Origin: JAIQFL01 sp035295745
Lineage (GTDB): Bacteria > Acidobacteriota > Terriglobia > Bryobacterales > Bryobacteraceae
Direction: 5' to 3'
Length of the DNA: 64,000 nt
NCBI GenBank assembly: GCA_035295745.1
Contig: DATGIL010000052.1
Location: 1 to 64,000 of the forward strand
Both the position numbers and the translations under genes were made by a program. Each line of letters begins with the position of its first letter. The first letter of the stretch is position 1. A model generated the notes under the pieces. The model was not told the DNA's origin. It made no database searches and worked only from the letters and a program-made list of their open reading frames with translations. Positions 8,358-16,679 of the stretch are shown here, one piece after another.

Positions 8358-10616
8358 TCATTGCTCCCAGCTCAATTCCACCAACAACACGTCCTCTCCC
8401 CGGATTGCGATGGTGTGAAGCCGATTCGGCGCATCGAAGACGATTTGCGAGTGGTAAGGGATCGAATCATAGATGGGGATTGCCTCCTCACCATCCACCG
8501 CCAAGGCGACGTGCAGAGGACCGTGTGGGGCAGTGTAGACGAGGTGACGGCTGTCCGGGCTGTATGCCATCGGGGTGTGACCGCCTCCCGTGGCAAAACT
8601 TTGGACTTCCACCCCGTCGCGCACGATTACGTCGCGGGGCCCGGGATCGGCGGATTGGATGTGCGTTGCGTAAGCGTAACTCCGATCATCAGCGCTGAAC
8701 AGGAAGTCGGAGGCGCGCTGGCCGAAAGGGATCGGGATTCCGTCGATCAGGGGCTGGTCGCCGCCGATCGCGAAACGGGTTCCTCGCGGGCTGAAGGTGA
8801 CGGCCGGAATGTTGATTCCGCTCGCCGGATATTCATGGCCATCGATGGAGACCCGGTAGGAGCGCTCGGCTCCCGTGCCTGGTTGCACCAGGTCTACGGT
8901 GGCAAAGCGGCTCAGATCGCGGGTGAAGTAGACCTCGCTCGCGTGGATGGTACGCGGCTGAGGTGCAAGGGCGGGATCGCGATCGATATCGAGCAACAAA
9001 ACATCCACGGTGTAGGGTTGCGCGGAGTGCGTACGGAAGAGGATGCGGCGGCCATCTGGACTGAACGCGGGCTTCGCACTCAGCTCGCGGGCAGGGAAGG
9101 CGCCTTGGTGCGCGCCTTCGAGGATGATCAGCCGTTCGCCTTGTAACGTGGTGGCTTGATAGACCCAGGTTTTTCCGTCGGGGCTGAAGGTGACGCCCCT
9201 GGGACCGTTCACGCCCTGGTATTCACGCGGCGGGCGCCGGCCCTGCTGCCCGTAGACAATGGTCCAGCGCTGGTTGCGACGCACCATGTAGGCCAGTTGT
9301 TGGCTGGGTGAAAACGACAGGCCGATGACGTCGGGTAGCGGTTCGCTTTCCCGGCCATCGATGACGACGTAGAATTGATGGCCCCGCACGCCAAGGTAGG
9401 CGAAATGTTTGCCGTCCGGACTGAATTGCATCTCGTGCTCGGGGACACGATCGTACGGCGGGCTCTCGACTAAATCTTGGACGACGACTTGTTGTTGGCC
9501 ACGGTTGGCGATGAAAGCCAGGCTGGTACCCTGCGGGTTGTAGAGGATGTTTCGAATGTCGTCGTATGGTCCGCTTTCGCCGTGCTCGGTAACCAGGACT
9601 CGTTTGGAGCCACGCACGGCGACGAGATAGTAGCGAGTGGAAGCGGGGTGGAACCCCATCAGGTAGCCCGCCGGGAATTCGGAGAGCTTTCCGATCCGTT
9701 GTTCCTTCACGCGAAAGCGGCTTTGCACCGCCCGTCGGGGACCGTCGAGAGCCCAGAGCAGCAGATCGGAATCGGGGTCATTAGCAGCCGCCACCAGTTG
9801 CTGCACCTGAGCGATGCCGGTCACGGCCGTCAGGACGCCGAAAGTCCGTTGGGCGTAGCTATCAGGGATCAACTTGCGGTAGTTGCGAACATCCGCCAAG
9901 TTGATGTCTTCGAGGCGGCCTCCTTTGCGAAGGAACTCGATCAGTTCGGGGAGGGCGGCACGTCGCACGATCTCGGTCGCGCTGAGGCGAAAGATGAAGC
10001 CTGCCGGATTGACGCGGGCGAGCAGTGCACCCGTCCCGATGTTGCGCACCGCGTCCAACGAGACGGGCAGGAAGCCGTCGCCGGCATCTCCGAGCCTCTT
10101 CATGGTGTCGAGCATCTGCCCCGCCGTTGCGGAGTCGAGCTGAGCGGTGGGACCGAGTTTGGCGCGATAGATTTCCTGAAAGGTCTCGGAGGTGAGAACC
10201 GGGAAGTCCAGAGATTGAAGCAGGGCAGCACATTCGGAGGCGCGGCTCGAGTCGCTCGTTACGAGGCGGGCGAGGTGGAGGATGGAGAGAGTCTGTAGGG
10301 TGTCGGCAAGGACGTAGTTCGCATATCCGCGGGCGGTACGGAAGCGATGGGCGAGATCGGCGTAGAGTTGGACGCGGGCAGGGACGGCGGCGAGGTCGGG
10401 TGGCTGGGCGCCTTCCAGTTGTTTGATCCTGGCGTGAACCTGGAGGGCGAGTGGGTCGGATGGTGCGGACAACTCGGGCCAGGGGGCGACGCCGGACTGG
10501 GCAAGGAGTCGGGCAACACCAGCGAGGTCCTGGTTTTGAATCCGCTCCATCCAAGGCGACTGCGCGTGGAGGGCGGGGAGGAGTCCGAAGAGTAGGAGGG
10601 ATGCGAGGCGCAGCAG
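8358..10616 (-). CDS. Exported WD40/TolB-like beta-propeller protein
   Basis: An N-terminal helical region (about 250 residues) is followed by a propeller with PD40-type repeats, visible as FSPDGKHFAYLG, FSPDGKTWVYQA, FSPDGRRILFRT and YSPDSRHLVY. The only ATG (10550) gives a protein with no signal peptide. The frame is open upstream to a stop at 10632-10634, and its translation LLRLASLLLFGLLPALHAQS is a textbook signal peptide with an AxA-type cleavage site. No ATG, GTG or TTG exists in that stretch, so I place the start at CTG 10616, nine bases after AGAGGA; ATC 10622 is another option. The gene follows the 10632-11624 gene by 15 bp, likely cotranscribed. Function unknown; such proteins bind partners at the surface or in the periplasm. 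Confidence 0.75.
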   Translation of the reverse strand: MLRLASLLLFGLLPALHAQSPWMERIQNQDLAGVARLLAQSGVAPWPELSAPSDPLALQVHARIKQLEGAQPPDLAAVPARVQLYADLAHRFRTARGYANYVLADTLQTLSILHLARLVTSDSSRASECAALLQSLDFPVLTSETFQEIYRAKLGPTAQLDSATAGQMLDTMKRLGDAGDGFLPVSLDAVRNIGTGALLARVNPAGFIFRLSATEIVRRAALPELIEFLRKGGRLEDINLADVRNYRKLIPDSYAQRTFGVLTAVTGIAQVQQLVAAANDPDSDLLLWALDGPRRAVQSRFRVKEQRIGKLSEFPAGYLMGFHPASTRYYLVAVRGSKRVLVTEHGESGPYDDIRNILYNPQGTSLAFIANRGQQQVVVQDLVESPPYDRVPEHEMQFSPDGKHFAYLGVRGHQFYVVIDGRESEPLPDVIGLSFSPSQQLAYMVRRNQRWTIVYGQQGRRPPREYQGVNGPRGVTFSPDGKTWVYQATTLQGERLIILEGAHQGAFPARELSAKPAFSPDGRRILFRTHSAQPYTVDVLLLDIDRDPALAPQPRTIHASEVYFTRDLSRFATVDLVQPGTGAERSYRVSIDGHEYPASGINIPAVTFSPRGTRFAIGGDQPLIDGIPIPFGQRASDFLFSADDRSYAYATHIQSADPGPRDVIVRDGVEVQSFATGGGHTPMAYSPDSRHLVYTAPHGPLHVALAVDGEEAIPIYDSIPYHSQIVFDAPNRLHTIAIRGEDVLLVELSWEQ

Positions 10617-10631
10617 ACCGATTGATCCTCT

Positions 10632-11624
10632 TTATTTCTTCTTGACTGCCTCGGATTCGGCAGCCTCCTCAGTTCGCGCAGCGGAGAGCATAGTGGCAAG
10701 GGAGTAATTGCCCTCATGACAAGCGTACTCGTATATCGGTCCGGTCGCCTTGCTCATCGCAATCTCGCCTGTCCACGGCTGGGTAAACGCGGTCGGATCG
10801 TCAATCGTGAATCGGTACTGCAGCGTGTCCGGTCCGGTTCGTGTGAAGCGCTCGACCAGATGCAGGTTCTGGTCTGATCCTCGAAATGAAGTCTTGTCCG
10901 TGAAGTTGGTTGTATCGACAACCAAAGTGTCGCCATCCCAATGCCCAACGGAATCACCCATCCATTGTCGGACGGCTGGGGCGGCGTGAGGCCGGCCATC
11001 CAGAGGAATGATGCGCACGTCATGGATCATCTCTATGTTGATCGCGACAAAGTCACGGGTCTGTACGATCTGATAGTTGTTGTTATAAGGGCCGGGAACC
11101 ATTGGAGGTCCCGCGGTCGGCCAGAGGATGCAACGGACCGGCAGACTGAAGTCTTGCGGCTTCTCGGGCCGGCGCCGTTGGACTGCTGCCCTCGCCGCGG
11201 CGGCTTCGCGAGCTTCCTGTGTCAGCGGAGGCACCTTTCCGTCGGCGGGCTCCACCACTACAGATGTGCGCAGGTTCGAGCCGACTTTGGTTCCGCGGTC
11301 GAAAAACGCCTCGTTATACGCGCCGGCCACGTCCTCGTCAGGAGTAGTGCCCCTGCGATCGCGATTCGACTGAGCGTTCGCCTTCCTGGCGAACTCGGCG
11401 GCTTCTTCCTCGGTGAAAAACTCTTTGCCGGCAAGCTCCTTCGGACGTTCGAAGGGCGTGAGACTGGCATTGCTCCAAATTCCTTGAAAATCCGGTCTAC
11501 CGTCAGGCGTGCGGGGTACGATCCAGGCACTGACCGCATTCGCCCTGGTTTGAGCCAAGCCGGGAATTGGAGCCACTACGATGGCGGCCACTGCACCCAG
11601 CAGTGTGAGAGATGGATGCCTCAC
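10632..11624 (-). CDS. Conserved exported protein of unknown function
   Basis: About 330 aa with a signal peptide (LTLLGAVAAIVVAPIPGLAQ), so it is probably periplasmic. It carries phrases I associate with an uncharacterised family common in Acidobacteria: TPDGRPDFQGIWSNASLTPF near the N-terminus and WMGDSVGHWDGDTLVVDTTN in the second half. The start is the GTG at 11624, because AAGGAGG lies 6-7 nt upstream; the TTG at 11642 would translate through that site. A charged low-complexity stretch (RAAVQRRRPEKPQ) occurs mid-protein. It is followed after 15 bp by the propeller gene. I assign no function. Confidence 0.75.
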   Translation of the reverse strand: MRHPSLTLLGAVAAIVVAPIPGLAQTRANAVSAWIVPRTPDGRPDFQGIWSNASLTPFERPKELAGKEFFTEEEAAEFARKANAQSNRDRRGTTPDEDVAGAYNEAFFDRGTKVGSNLRTSVVVEPADGKVPPLTQEAREAAAARAAVQRRRPEKPQDFSLPVRCILWPTAGPPMVPGPYNNNYQIVQTRDFVAINIEMIHDVRIIPLDGRPHAAPAVRQWMGDSVGHWDGDTLVVDTTNFTDKTSFRGSDQNLHLVERFTRTGPDTLQYRFTIDDPTAFTQPWTGEIAMSKATGPIYEYACHEGNYSLATMLSAARTEEAAESEAVKKK

Positions 11625-11700
11625 CGAACACCTCCTTCGCAACTGAGGAACCCGTGCCGAACGTAGTATACACCTCCCGGACGGAGCGTCATCCGGCGTT

Positions 11701-14274
11701 TCAAAAGCCGTCGCCGATGACGACGAAACCGGCCCAATAGAATGGGTGTTTGTATTGCGGTTTCTGTAGCAGTTCCAGCGCCGCTCCCCGCAGAGCCTCC
11801 GCCTTTCCGGAAAAATCCGTGTGGGTCCTGAGGTTCTTGTGGAATGCCACCATCAACTCGCTGGTGCTGGCGGAATCCGCCTTCCACTGGCTGACTACTG
11901 TAGTGGGAGTGCCGGCAATCAGAAACGCCCAACTCATGCCGATCACGCCCTCGCCGTAGCGGTACTCGCCAAGCGCCATTTCGCACGCCGAGAGAACCGC
12001 CATGTCGGCGCGCAGACCCATTCTCAGAATTTCTCGCGCCGCAATGATGTTGTCTTCGGTTTCGCTGCCGACCCGGTTCAAATCCAGGAAAGACGAGAGC
12101 GGATTGTTGTTGTCGAGTATGCCGTGCGTAGCCACGTGCAGAACCCGGTAGTTAGGAGCCTCGGCGTTCCACCGTTGCTTGTCCGCCTGGTCCCCCAACA
12201 CAACCACCGCATTCTTGTCGCCGTAGATCCGGCCTACCTCGCGCAATTCCCGGCTCGTCTCGGGTGGAACGGGCAGGGAGACCGCCGACTTCGCGGGCGC
12301 CCCGAATGCGAGCACCGTCCGCGACGGGTCAAACTGAGCTCGCGGCAGCGCCCGCATCTCGCGCGCAGCCGCCAATGACGGCGCATAGAAGACCGTCGAT
12401 TCCTCGATTAAATGCCTGCCTTGCGGGGAAACCAGCGCCTGAAACGGTAGTTCCCACAGCGGACCGTCCGGCACAATCACCAGCCGCTTTTTATTCCGCA
12501 GCGCTATGGACGGACCCAGCACCCGGTCGTACAACGCTCGCGCGACGCCGCGGTAGCCCAAATCGCGATTCGCCAGCTGCGTCCGGAATGCTCTCACCGC
12601 CTCTTCGAGCCCCTGCGTCTGCAGAGCATGTGTCTCGATGCGCGGCTTTCCCGACGCCTCCCGAGTCAATGTGAAGACGAAAGCTCCGCCTTGTGTGGAT
12701 GCGAATTCGATCAGTGCTGTTTCTGCATCCGGGAGCAGGCTCGCCAGGTCCGGCTCCGTCAACGGCCGGTATTCCCCACGCTGCGCCCGCAACTCCGGAT
12801 GTTTCCCGTATAGATCCGCCAATAGCGAGTCCATTTCCGACTGCAGCAGCGACCTCTGGGTCAGACTCTCTGTGGTTGCGCGTGTGCCTGCCCGCGACAA
12901 TTGCAGATCCAGTCTGGCTGTCTCATTCGTCAACTCGCGCTCGCGATGTCGCTCCTCCTCCGTCATCACCCGGTTGATGTCCGCCCGAGCTCCGCGCAGC
13001 ACGTCCAGCAGCAGCCGCGCCTTGGCCCGCTCGGAATACTGCAGCGCCTCGAGGAGCTGCGAGTCGCGTATCAGAAGCCGCACCATCCCGAGATAAGGTC
13101 CGCATTTCTGGTGGAAGAAGCCCTCCCTTTCATCCTCGCTCCCCGACAACTTCACCGATTCGATTGCCGCGATTGCCTCCAGGTACGCCGTGCGGGCATC
13201 GGCAAATCGTCCCACGGCCTCGTAAGCGTCGCCCAGAGGGGTCAACACCAGGCGCACCGCCTCCGGTCCCAGCCGCCGGGCTTCCGGCAAGAGCTTCTCT
13301 CCACGCGCGACGGCCTCCTTGTACTTCCCGGTTTGAACCATCCATTCCAGTTGCTGGGTGAACGGTATGTAGCCATCTCGCCGCTGGTCACTTCGCTCGA
13401 AATATTCGACCACCGGCTGAACCTCGGCTAATGCCCGGGTGTAACTGCCGGTGCGAGCGTACACCCACGCGCGGTTGGCCCGGATACCCATCAGCAGGGA
13501 CTGATCGTCCGCCGCCCTCGCCTCGACCTCGGCCTTCGCGTACTCAGCGAGAGCCTGCTTAATGTGACCCAGATAACCGTGCATCGACCCGAGGTTGGTC
13601 AGGAACTTGGCGAGGCGGGTGTGATCGCCCGTAGATGTGCGTGACGCGATCTCATTGGTACGGCTGAAATACTGGATGGCCCGCTCAAAGTCACCTTGCT
13701 CGACGCACAACACGCCGAGATTATTCAGGGCGTTGGCCAGGTACTCATCGAACCCGCCGGCCTCAGCCTCGCGAACGGCCTGCCGTAAGAGTGTCGCCTT
13801 GCCATTCTTGTCCCCCTTTTCGCCGAGCATCACCGCGACGTTGATCTTCATGCGGGTCACCATCGCCAGGTTGCCAACCGACGCGTATGCCTCACCTGCC
13901 CGGCGGGCGTGCCTTTCGCCGTCATCGAACCGGCCCAGAGCGTATTCGGCTCGCACCTGCGCGGCGAGCGCGTCCCCCAGCGCACCGTTGTCGCCGGCCG
14001 CTTCCGCCGCTTTCATCGACGAATCGAACGCGTCCACCGCCTTCGTCAATTCCTGCTTCCCGGTCAGGCACGTGCCGATCATCAGCCAGGCGTGCGCCTC
14101 CTCTTTTCGATCGCCGGCAGGCACGGCCTTGTCGAGCAGCGCGTGCCACGCCTTGAGGGCGCCGTCAAAGTCGCGCTTTTCCATCAACTGGTTCGCGAGT
14201 ACTGCTGGATCGGTGACGTTGTCCTGCCCAAACAGCAGCGCCGCGGCAATCAGCATCGAAAGGAATTTGGACAT
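11701..14274 (-). CDS. Exported TPR-repeat protein with C-terminal CHAT protease domain
   Basis: An N-terminal signal (FLSMLIAAALLFGQ) precedes about ten tetratricopeptide-like helix pairs (for example ALNNLGVLCVEQGDFERAIQ, LGDAYEAVGRFADARTAY), a coiled-coil stretch around residues 440-500 (EEERHRERELTNETARLDL), and a CHAT domain. The CHAT catalytic dyad is present: His in VLHVATHG (about 715) and Cys in VLSACEMA (about 763), then the characteristic GMSWAFLIAGTPTTVVSQW. CHAT domains are caspase-like cysteine peptidases; TPR-CHAT proteins are abundant in Acidobacteria and cyanobacteria, usually with unknown targets. The start is ATG 14274; an in-frame upstream start at 14301 only adds MDRGTVPRR. 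No obvious substrate gene adjoins it. Confidence 0.9.
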   Translation of the reverse strand: MSKFLSMLIAAALLFGQDNVTDPAVLANQLMEKRDFDGALKAWHALLDKAVPAGDRKEEAHAWLMIGTCLTGKQELTKAVDAFDSSMKAAEAAGDNGALGDALAAQVRAEYALGRFDDGERHARRAGEAYASVGNLAMVTRMKINVAVMLGEKGDKNGKATLLRQAVREAEAGGFDEYLANALNNLGVLCVEQGDFERAIQYFSRTNEIASRTSTGDHTRLAKFLTNLGSMHGYLGHIKQALAEYAKAEVEARAADDQSLLMGIRANRAWVYARTGSYTRALAEVQPVVEYFERSDQRRDGYIPFTQQLEWMVQTGKYKEAVARGEKLLPEARRLGPEAVRLVLTPLGDAYEAVGRFADARTAYLEAIAAIESVKLSGSEDEREGFFHQKCGPYLGMVRLLIRDSQLLEALQYSERAKARLLLDVLRGARADINRVMTEEERHRERELTNETARLDLQLSRAGTRATTESLTQRSLLQSEMDSLLADLYGKHPELRAQRGEYRPLTEPDLASLLPDAETALIEFASTQGGAFVFTLTREASGKPRIETHALQTQGLEEAVRAFRTQLANRDLGYRGVARALYDRVLGPSIALRNKKRLVIVPDGPLWELPFQALVSPQGRHLIEESTVFYAPSLAAAREMRALPRAQFDPSRTVLAFGAPAKSAVSLPVPPETSRELREVGRIYGDKNAVVVLGDQADKQRWNAEAPNYRVLHVATHGILDNNNPLSSFLDLNRVGSETEDNIIAAREILRMGLRADMAVLSACEMALGEYRYGEGVIGMSWAFLIAGTPTTVVSQWKADSASTSELMVAFHKNLRTHTDFSGKAEALRGAALELLQKPQYKHPFYWAGFVVIGDGF

Positions 14275-14470
14275 GCGTCTCGGTACTGTTCCTCTATCCA
14301 TTCACGAACCGCCGGTGAAGCGCCCAGGGCGTAAAGCATGATCTTATCGCCAACGATTGGATCTTTGCCACGGGGATGGGGAAGAGCATTGACATTACGT
14401 AACTATTACGAAGGTATTCGTGGGATTGCTGGTAACCTGAAATAAGGAAGTTCAACGCTCTGGAGGCGCC

Positions 14471-15325
14471 GTGACTCAGCAACCTATCGACATGTCCGAC
14501 GCTCACAAGAGCAACTGGGCGAACATCATTGCCTTCGGTCTTTTCCACCTCGGGGCCATCGCCGCACTGTTCATGTTCAGTTGGCGCGCACTGGCTGTCG
14601 CGCTGTTCCTCTACTGGATGTGTACGGGCCTCGGGATCAGCATGGGCTACCACCGGCTGCACACCCACAGGTCTTACCAGGTGCCTCTGGCGCTTGAGTA
14701 TTTCTTTGCGATTTGCGGTGCGCTGACTCTGGAAGGCGGGCCCATTTTCTGGGTGGCGACCCATCGTATCCACCACCAGAAATCCGATCTTCCCGGCGAC
14801 CCGCACTCACCCAGGGATGGTGGTTGGTGGGCTCATATGGGCTGGCTTCTGGTCGGAAAAAGCAAGCACAACAATACTCCGCTGATGGCGCAGTACGCGC
14901 CGGACCTGGCGAAAGATCGGTTCTACGTCTGGCTGAACGACTATCATTGGATTCCCATGATCGTGCTGGGCCTGCTGCTGTTCGGCATCGGCGGTATTCA
15001 ATTTGTACTGTGGGGCATTTTTCTCCGCGTTGTAGTTGGTCTGCATGTGACCTGGATGGTAAACTCCGTGACGCATATGTGGGGCACGCGGAGATTCAAC
15101 ACGCGCGATGATTCCCGCAATAACTGGTGGTTAGCTCTTATCTCCTCCGGCGAGGGCTGGCATAACAACCATCACGCGCATCCGACATCGGCACGGCATG
15201 GGCTGGCGTGGTATGAATTCGATCTCTCCTGGATACAGATCAAGATCCTGAGGTATCTCGGCCTGGCGAAATCCGTCCGGGTGGCAAAAGTTAACAGCAC
15301 CATTCCCGAACGCGAGGCGGCATAG
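14471..15325 (+). CDS. Acyl-CoA/fatty-acid delta-9 desaturase, membrane di-iron
   Basis: An integral membrane desaturase of 284 aa. The three histidine boxes of the stearoyl-CoA-type family are intact: HRLHTH (61-66), HRIHH (98-102) and HNNHH (about 234-238). These bind the di-iron centre that inserts a cis double bond into a saturated acyl chain, adjusting membrane fluidity. Hydrophobic segments flank the boxes in the usual order (IIAFGLFHLGAIAALFMF; IVLGLLLFGIGGIQFVLW). The length is typical. The start is GTG 14471 with CTGGAGG about 6 nt upstream. It stands alone between divergent and convergent neighbours. Confidence 0.93.
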   Translation: MTQQPIDMSDAHKSNWANIIAFGLFHLGAIAALFMFSWRALAVALFLYWMCTGLGISMGYHRLHTHRSYQVPLALEYFFAICGALTLEGGPIFWVATHRIHHQKSDLPGDPHSPRDGGWWAHMGWLLVGKSKHNNTPLMAQYAPDLAKDRFYVWLNDYHWIPMIVLGLLLFGIGGIQFVLWGIFLRVVVGLHVTWMVNSVTHMWGTRRFNTRDDSRNNWWLALISSGEGWHNNHHAHPTSARHGLAWYEFDLSWIQIKILRYLGLAKSVRVAKVNSTIPEREAA

Positions 15326-15359
15326 GCCGGCGTCGATTTTCTGAAGCAATTCCAGCGGC

Positions 15360-15776
15360 TTAGGACTGCCGGGACCGTTTGGCGGCTACCGACTGGACGA
15401 CCAATGCCTCAAGCACCTTCTGGTCCACATCGACGAGCTTTTTGATGTAGAGGCAGCCCTTGCCGCAGGTATGCTTGCCCAGCGTGGCGAGCAACGCCTC
15501 AGCGCCGTCGAATCCCGTGAGGCCGTAAAGCACGGTCGCGGCTTTACGCGGCGAAAAGCCGGCCAGCGGCATATCTCCCTCGCGCCCGCTCTCGTAAGCG
15601 TAGTGGTAGTTGCCAAAGCCAATGATCGATGGTCCCCACATCTGGGGCTTTTCGCCGGTAGCCTTCTGCATCAACTTGACGAGCGTCTTGGCATCCGACC
15701 GCTTGGTCTCGTCCGTGAGTTGGTCGATATACGCCGCTACGCTAATTTTCGTGGGCTTGGTTTGGTTTTCCGCCAT
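15360..15776 (-). CDS. DUF1801 domain protein (YdhG-like)
   Basis: This 138-aa soluble protein has the DUF1801 signature: an N-terminal VAAYIDQLTDETKRSDAKTL helix, PQMWGPSIIGFGNYHYAY with the conserved Trp-Gly-x-x-x-x-G-F-G core, and a C-terminal CGKGCLYIKKLVDVDQKVLE. The family is cytosolic, has an SHS2-like fold and no settled function. The start ATG 15776 is preceded by AGGAGG, a strong ribosome site. The gene converges with the desaturase 34 bp away. Nothing unusual is seen. Confidence 0.88.
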   Translation of the reverse strand: MAENQTKPTKISVAAYIDQLTDETKRSDAKTLVKLMQKATGEKPQMWGPSIIGFGNYHYAYESGREGDMPLAGFSPRKAATVLYGLTGFDGAEALLATLGKHTCGKGCLYIKKLVDVDQKVLEALVVQSVAAKRSRQS

Positions 15777-16176
15777 TTCCTCCTGCCTTCCGTTCCTGTC
15801 CAGTCTAACTCAGTGTAATGCCCGTGAGATGTTCATCGCGCTGCTCCTGCTAATTCGGACGGGCTCTCTCATCGGTGAGGATACTTTGAGACACCAGGCT
15901 TGCCCGAGGCTCCAGTGACCCGGGAGCAACTGGCGTTTGCGATCATTCCTCATGAACCGGTGATCCGTGGCAGATGGCACGTGTTCACTATGCCCGGCGA
16001 GTTCAACCATCGGTCTTCCGCATGCTGGATCGGCATCCCACTACGCGCCAAGAAAACTCAACGATCGCATGTTCGAACAGGATCCACTGTAATCGCAAGT
16101 CCAAATCCGCGTGCCCGTAGCTCCAGATGCCGGGGTCGCTGGGATCGACGCGTGATATGATTTGCAAGAGCCTCCT
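15777..16176. other. Intergenic, no convincing gene
   Basis: Several frames of 66-102 codons cross this stretch on both strands, but none has a ribosome site plus family-like composition. On the plus strand a TATGAT box at 16156-16161 lies 15 nt before the SelW-like start and may be its promoter -10 element. Confidence 0.3.
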
Positions 16177-16404
16177 ATGACCGTCGAAATCAAGCGCTGT
16201 TTCTTTTGAAGCGACATTCAGGCACAGGCCGTGAGTCTGAAGAAGAACATCGAAAGCCAACTGAAGATTCCCACGCGCATCCGCCTCGGCGGACCCGGCG
16301 CACTAGATGTTTTCGTTGACGGGCAGAAGGTCTATTCTAAGAAGCAGGCTGGCCGGTCACCGACCGTCGACGAGATCATTGAGCTGATCCGCAGCCGCGG
16401 TTGA
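16177..16404 (+). CDS. SelW-like (Rdx family) selenoprotein with in-frame UGA
   Basis: Read from ATG 16177 to TGA 16402-16404 with the internal TGA at 16207-16209 taken as selenocysteine, the frame gives 75 residues. It starts MTVEIKRCFFU-SDIQAQ and continues IRLGGPGALDVFVDGQKVYS and then PTVDEIIELIRSRG. This fits the SelW/SelT/SelH-like Rdx thioredoxin-fold family: a beta strand, then a CxxU redox motif (Cys8, Sec11), then the strand-turn containing F-V-D-G and a final helix. A family match continuing on both sides of the TGA in one frame argues for readthrough. Members act as small cytosolic thiol-disulfide redox proteins. RCFFU replaces the more usual Tyr-Cys-x-x-Cys/Sec, and a pseudogene or a TGA mutated from a Cys codon is the alternative. 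The gene is isolated; no sel genes are in the window. Confidence 0.72.
16217..16241 (+). promoter_or_regulatory. SECIS-like hairpin downstream of the in-frame UGA
   Basis: TTCAG (16217-16221) pairs with CTGAA (16237-16241), a G-U pair extends this, AG bulges out, and CAC (16223-16225) pairs with GTG (16231-16233) around the five-base loop AGGCC. The loop starts 16 nt after the UGA and has G at its second position, both matching the described bacterial SECIS rules as I recall them. It would recruit SelB for selenocysteine insertion. Confidence 0.6.
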
Positions 16405-16679
16405 CATTCGTCAGCGACGCAAAAGCACTCGTGCGAGCAAGCCCGCGCGTGAAGCGCTTCTGGGTTCCGGATGCGTGCACGCGAGAAACGTGGTCCTCTA
16501 CCCGTACTCCTTGCGCCGGCAATCAACACCGTTGCACATACGATGTATCACTCTTAGGAGTAAGGAAATCAAGCAGATTCTGGACGCGAAGCGGACAGCG
16601 GCAAGATACCCGCGATATCGGTATTCAGCTTGTTCTGATTCGACGGCGTTGGACAATATCACTTCACGATTCCGTTATC

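Noticed and set aside
16003..16260. Minus-strand frame of 85 codons overlapping the SelW-like gene
   Set aside because: No ribosome site or family resemblance, and it conflicts with the better supported plus-strand selenoprotein.
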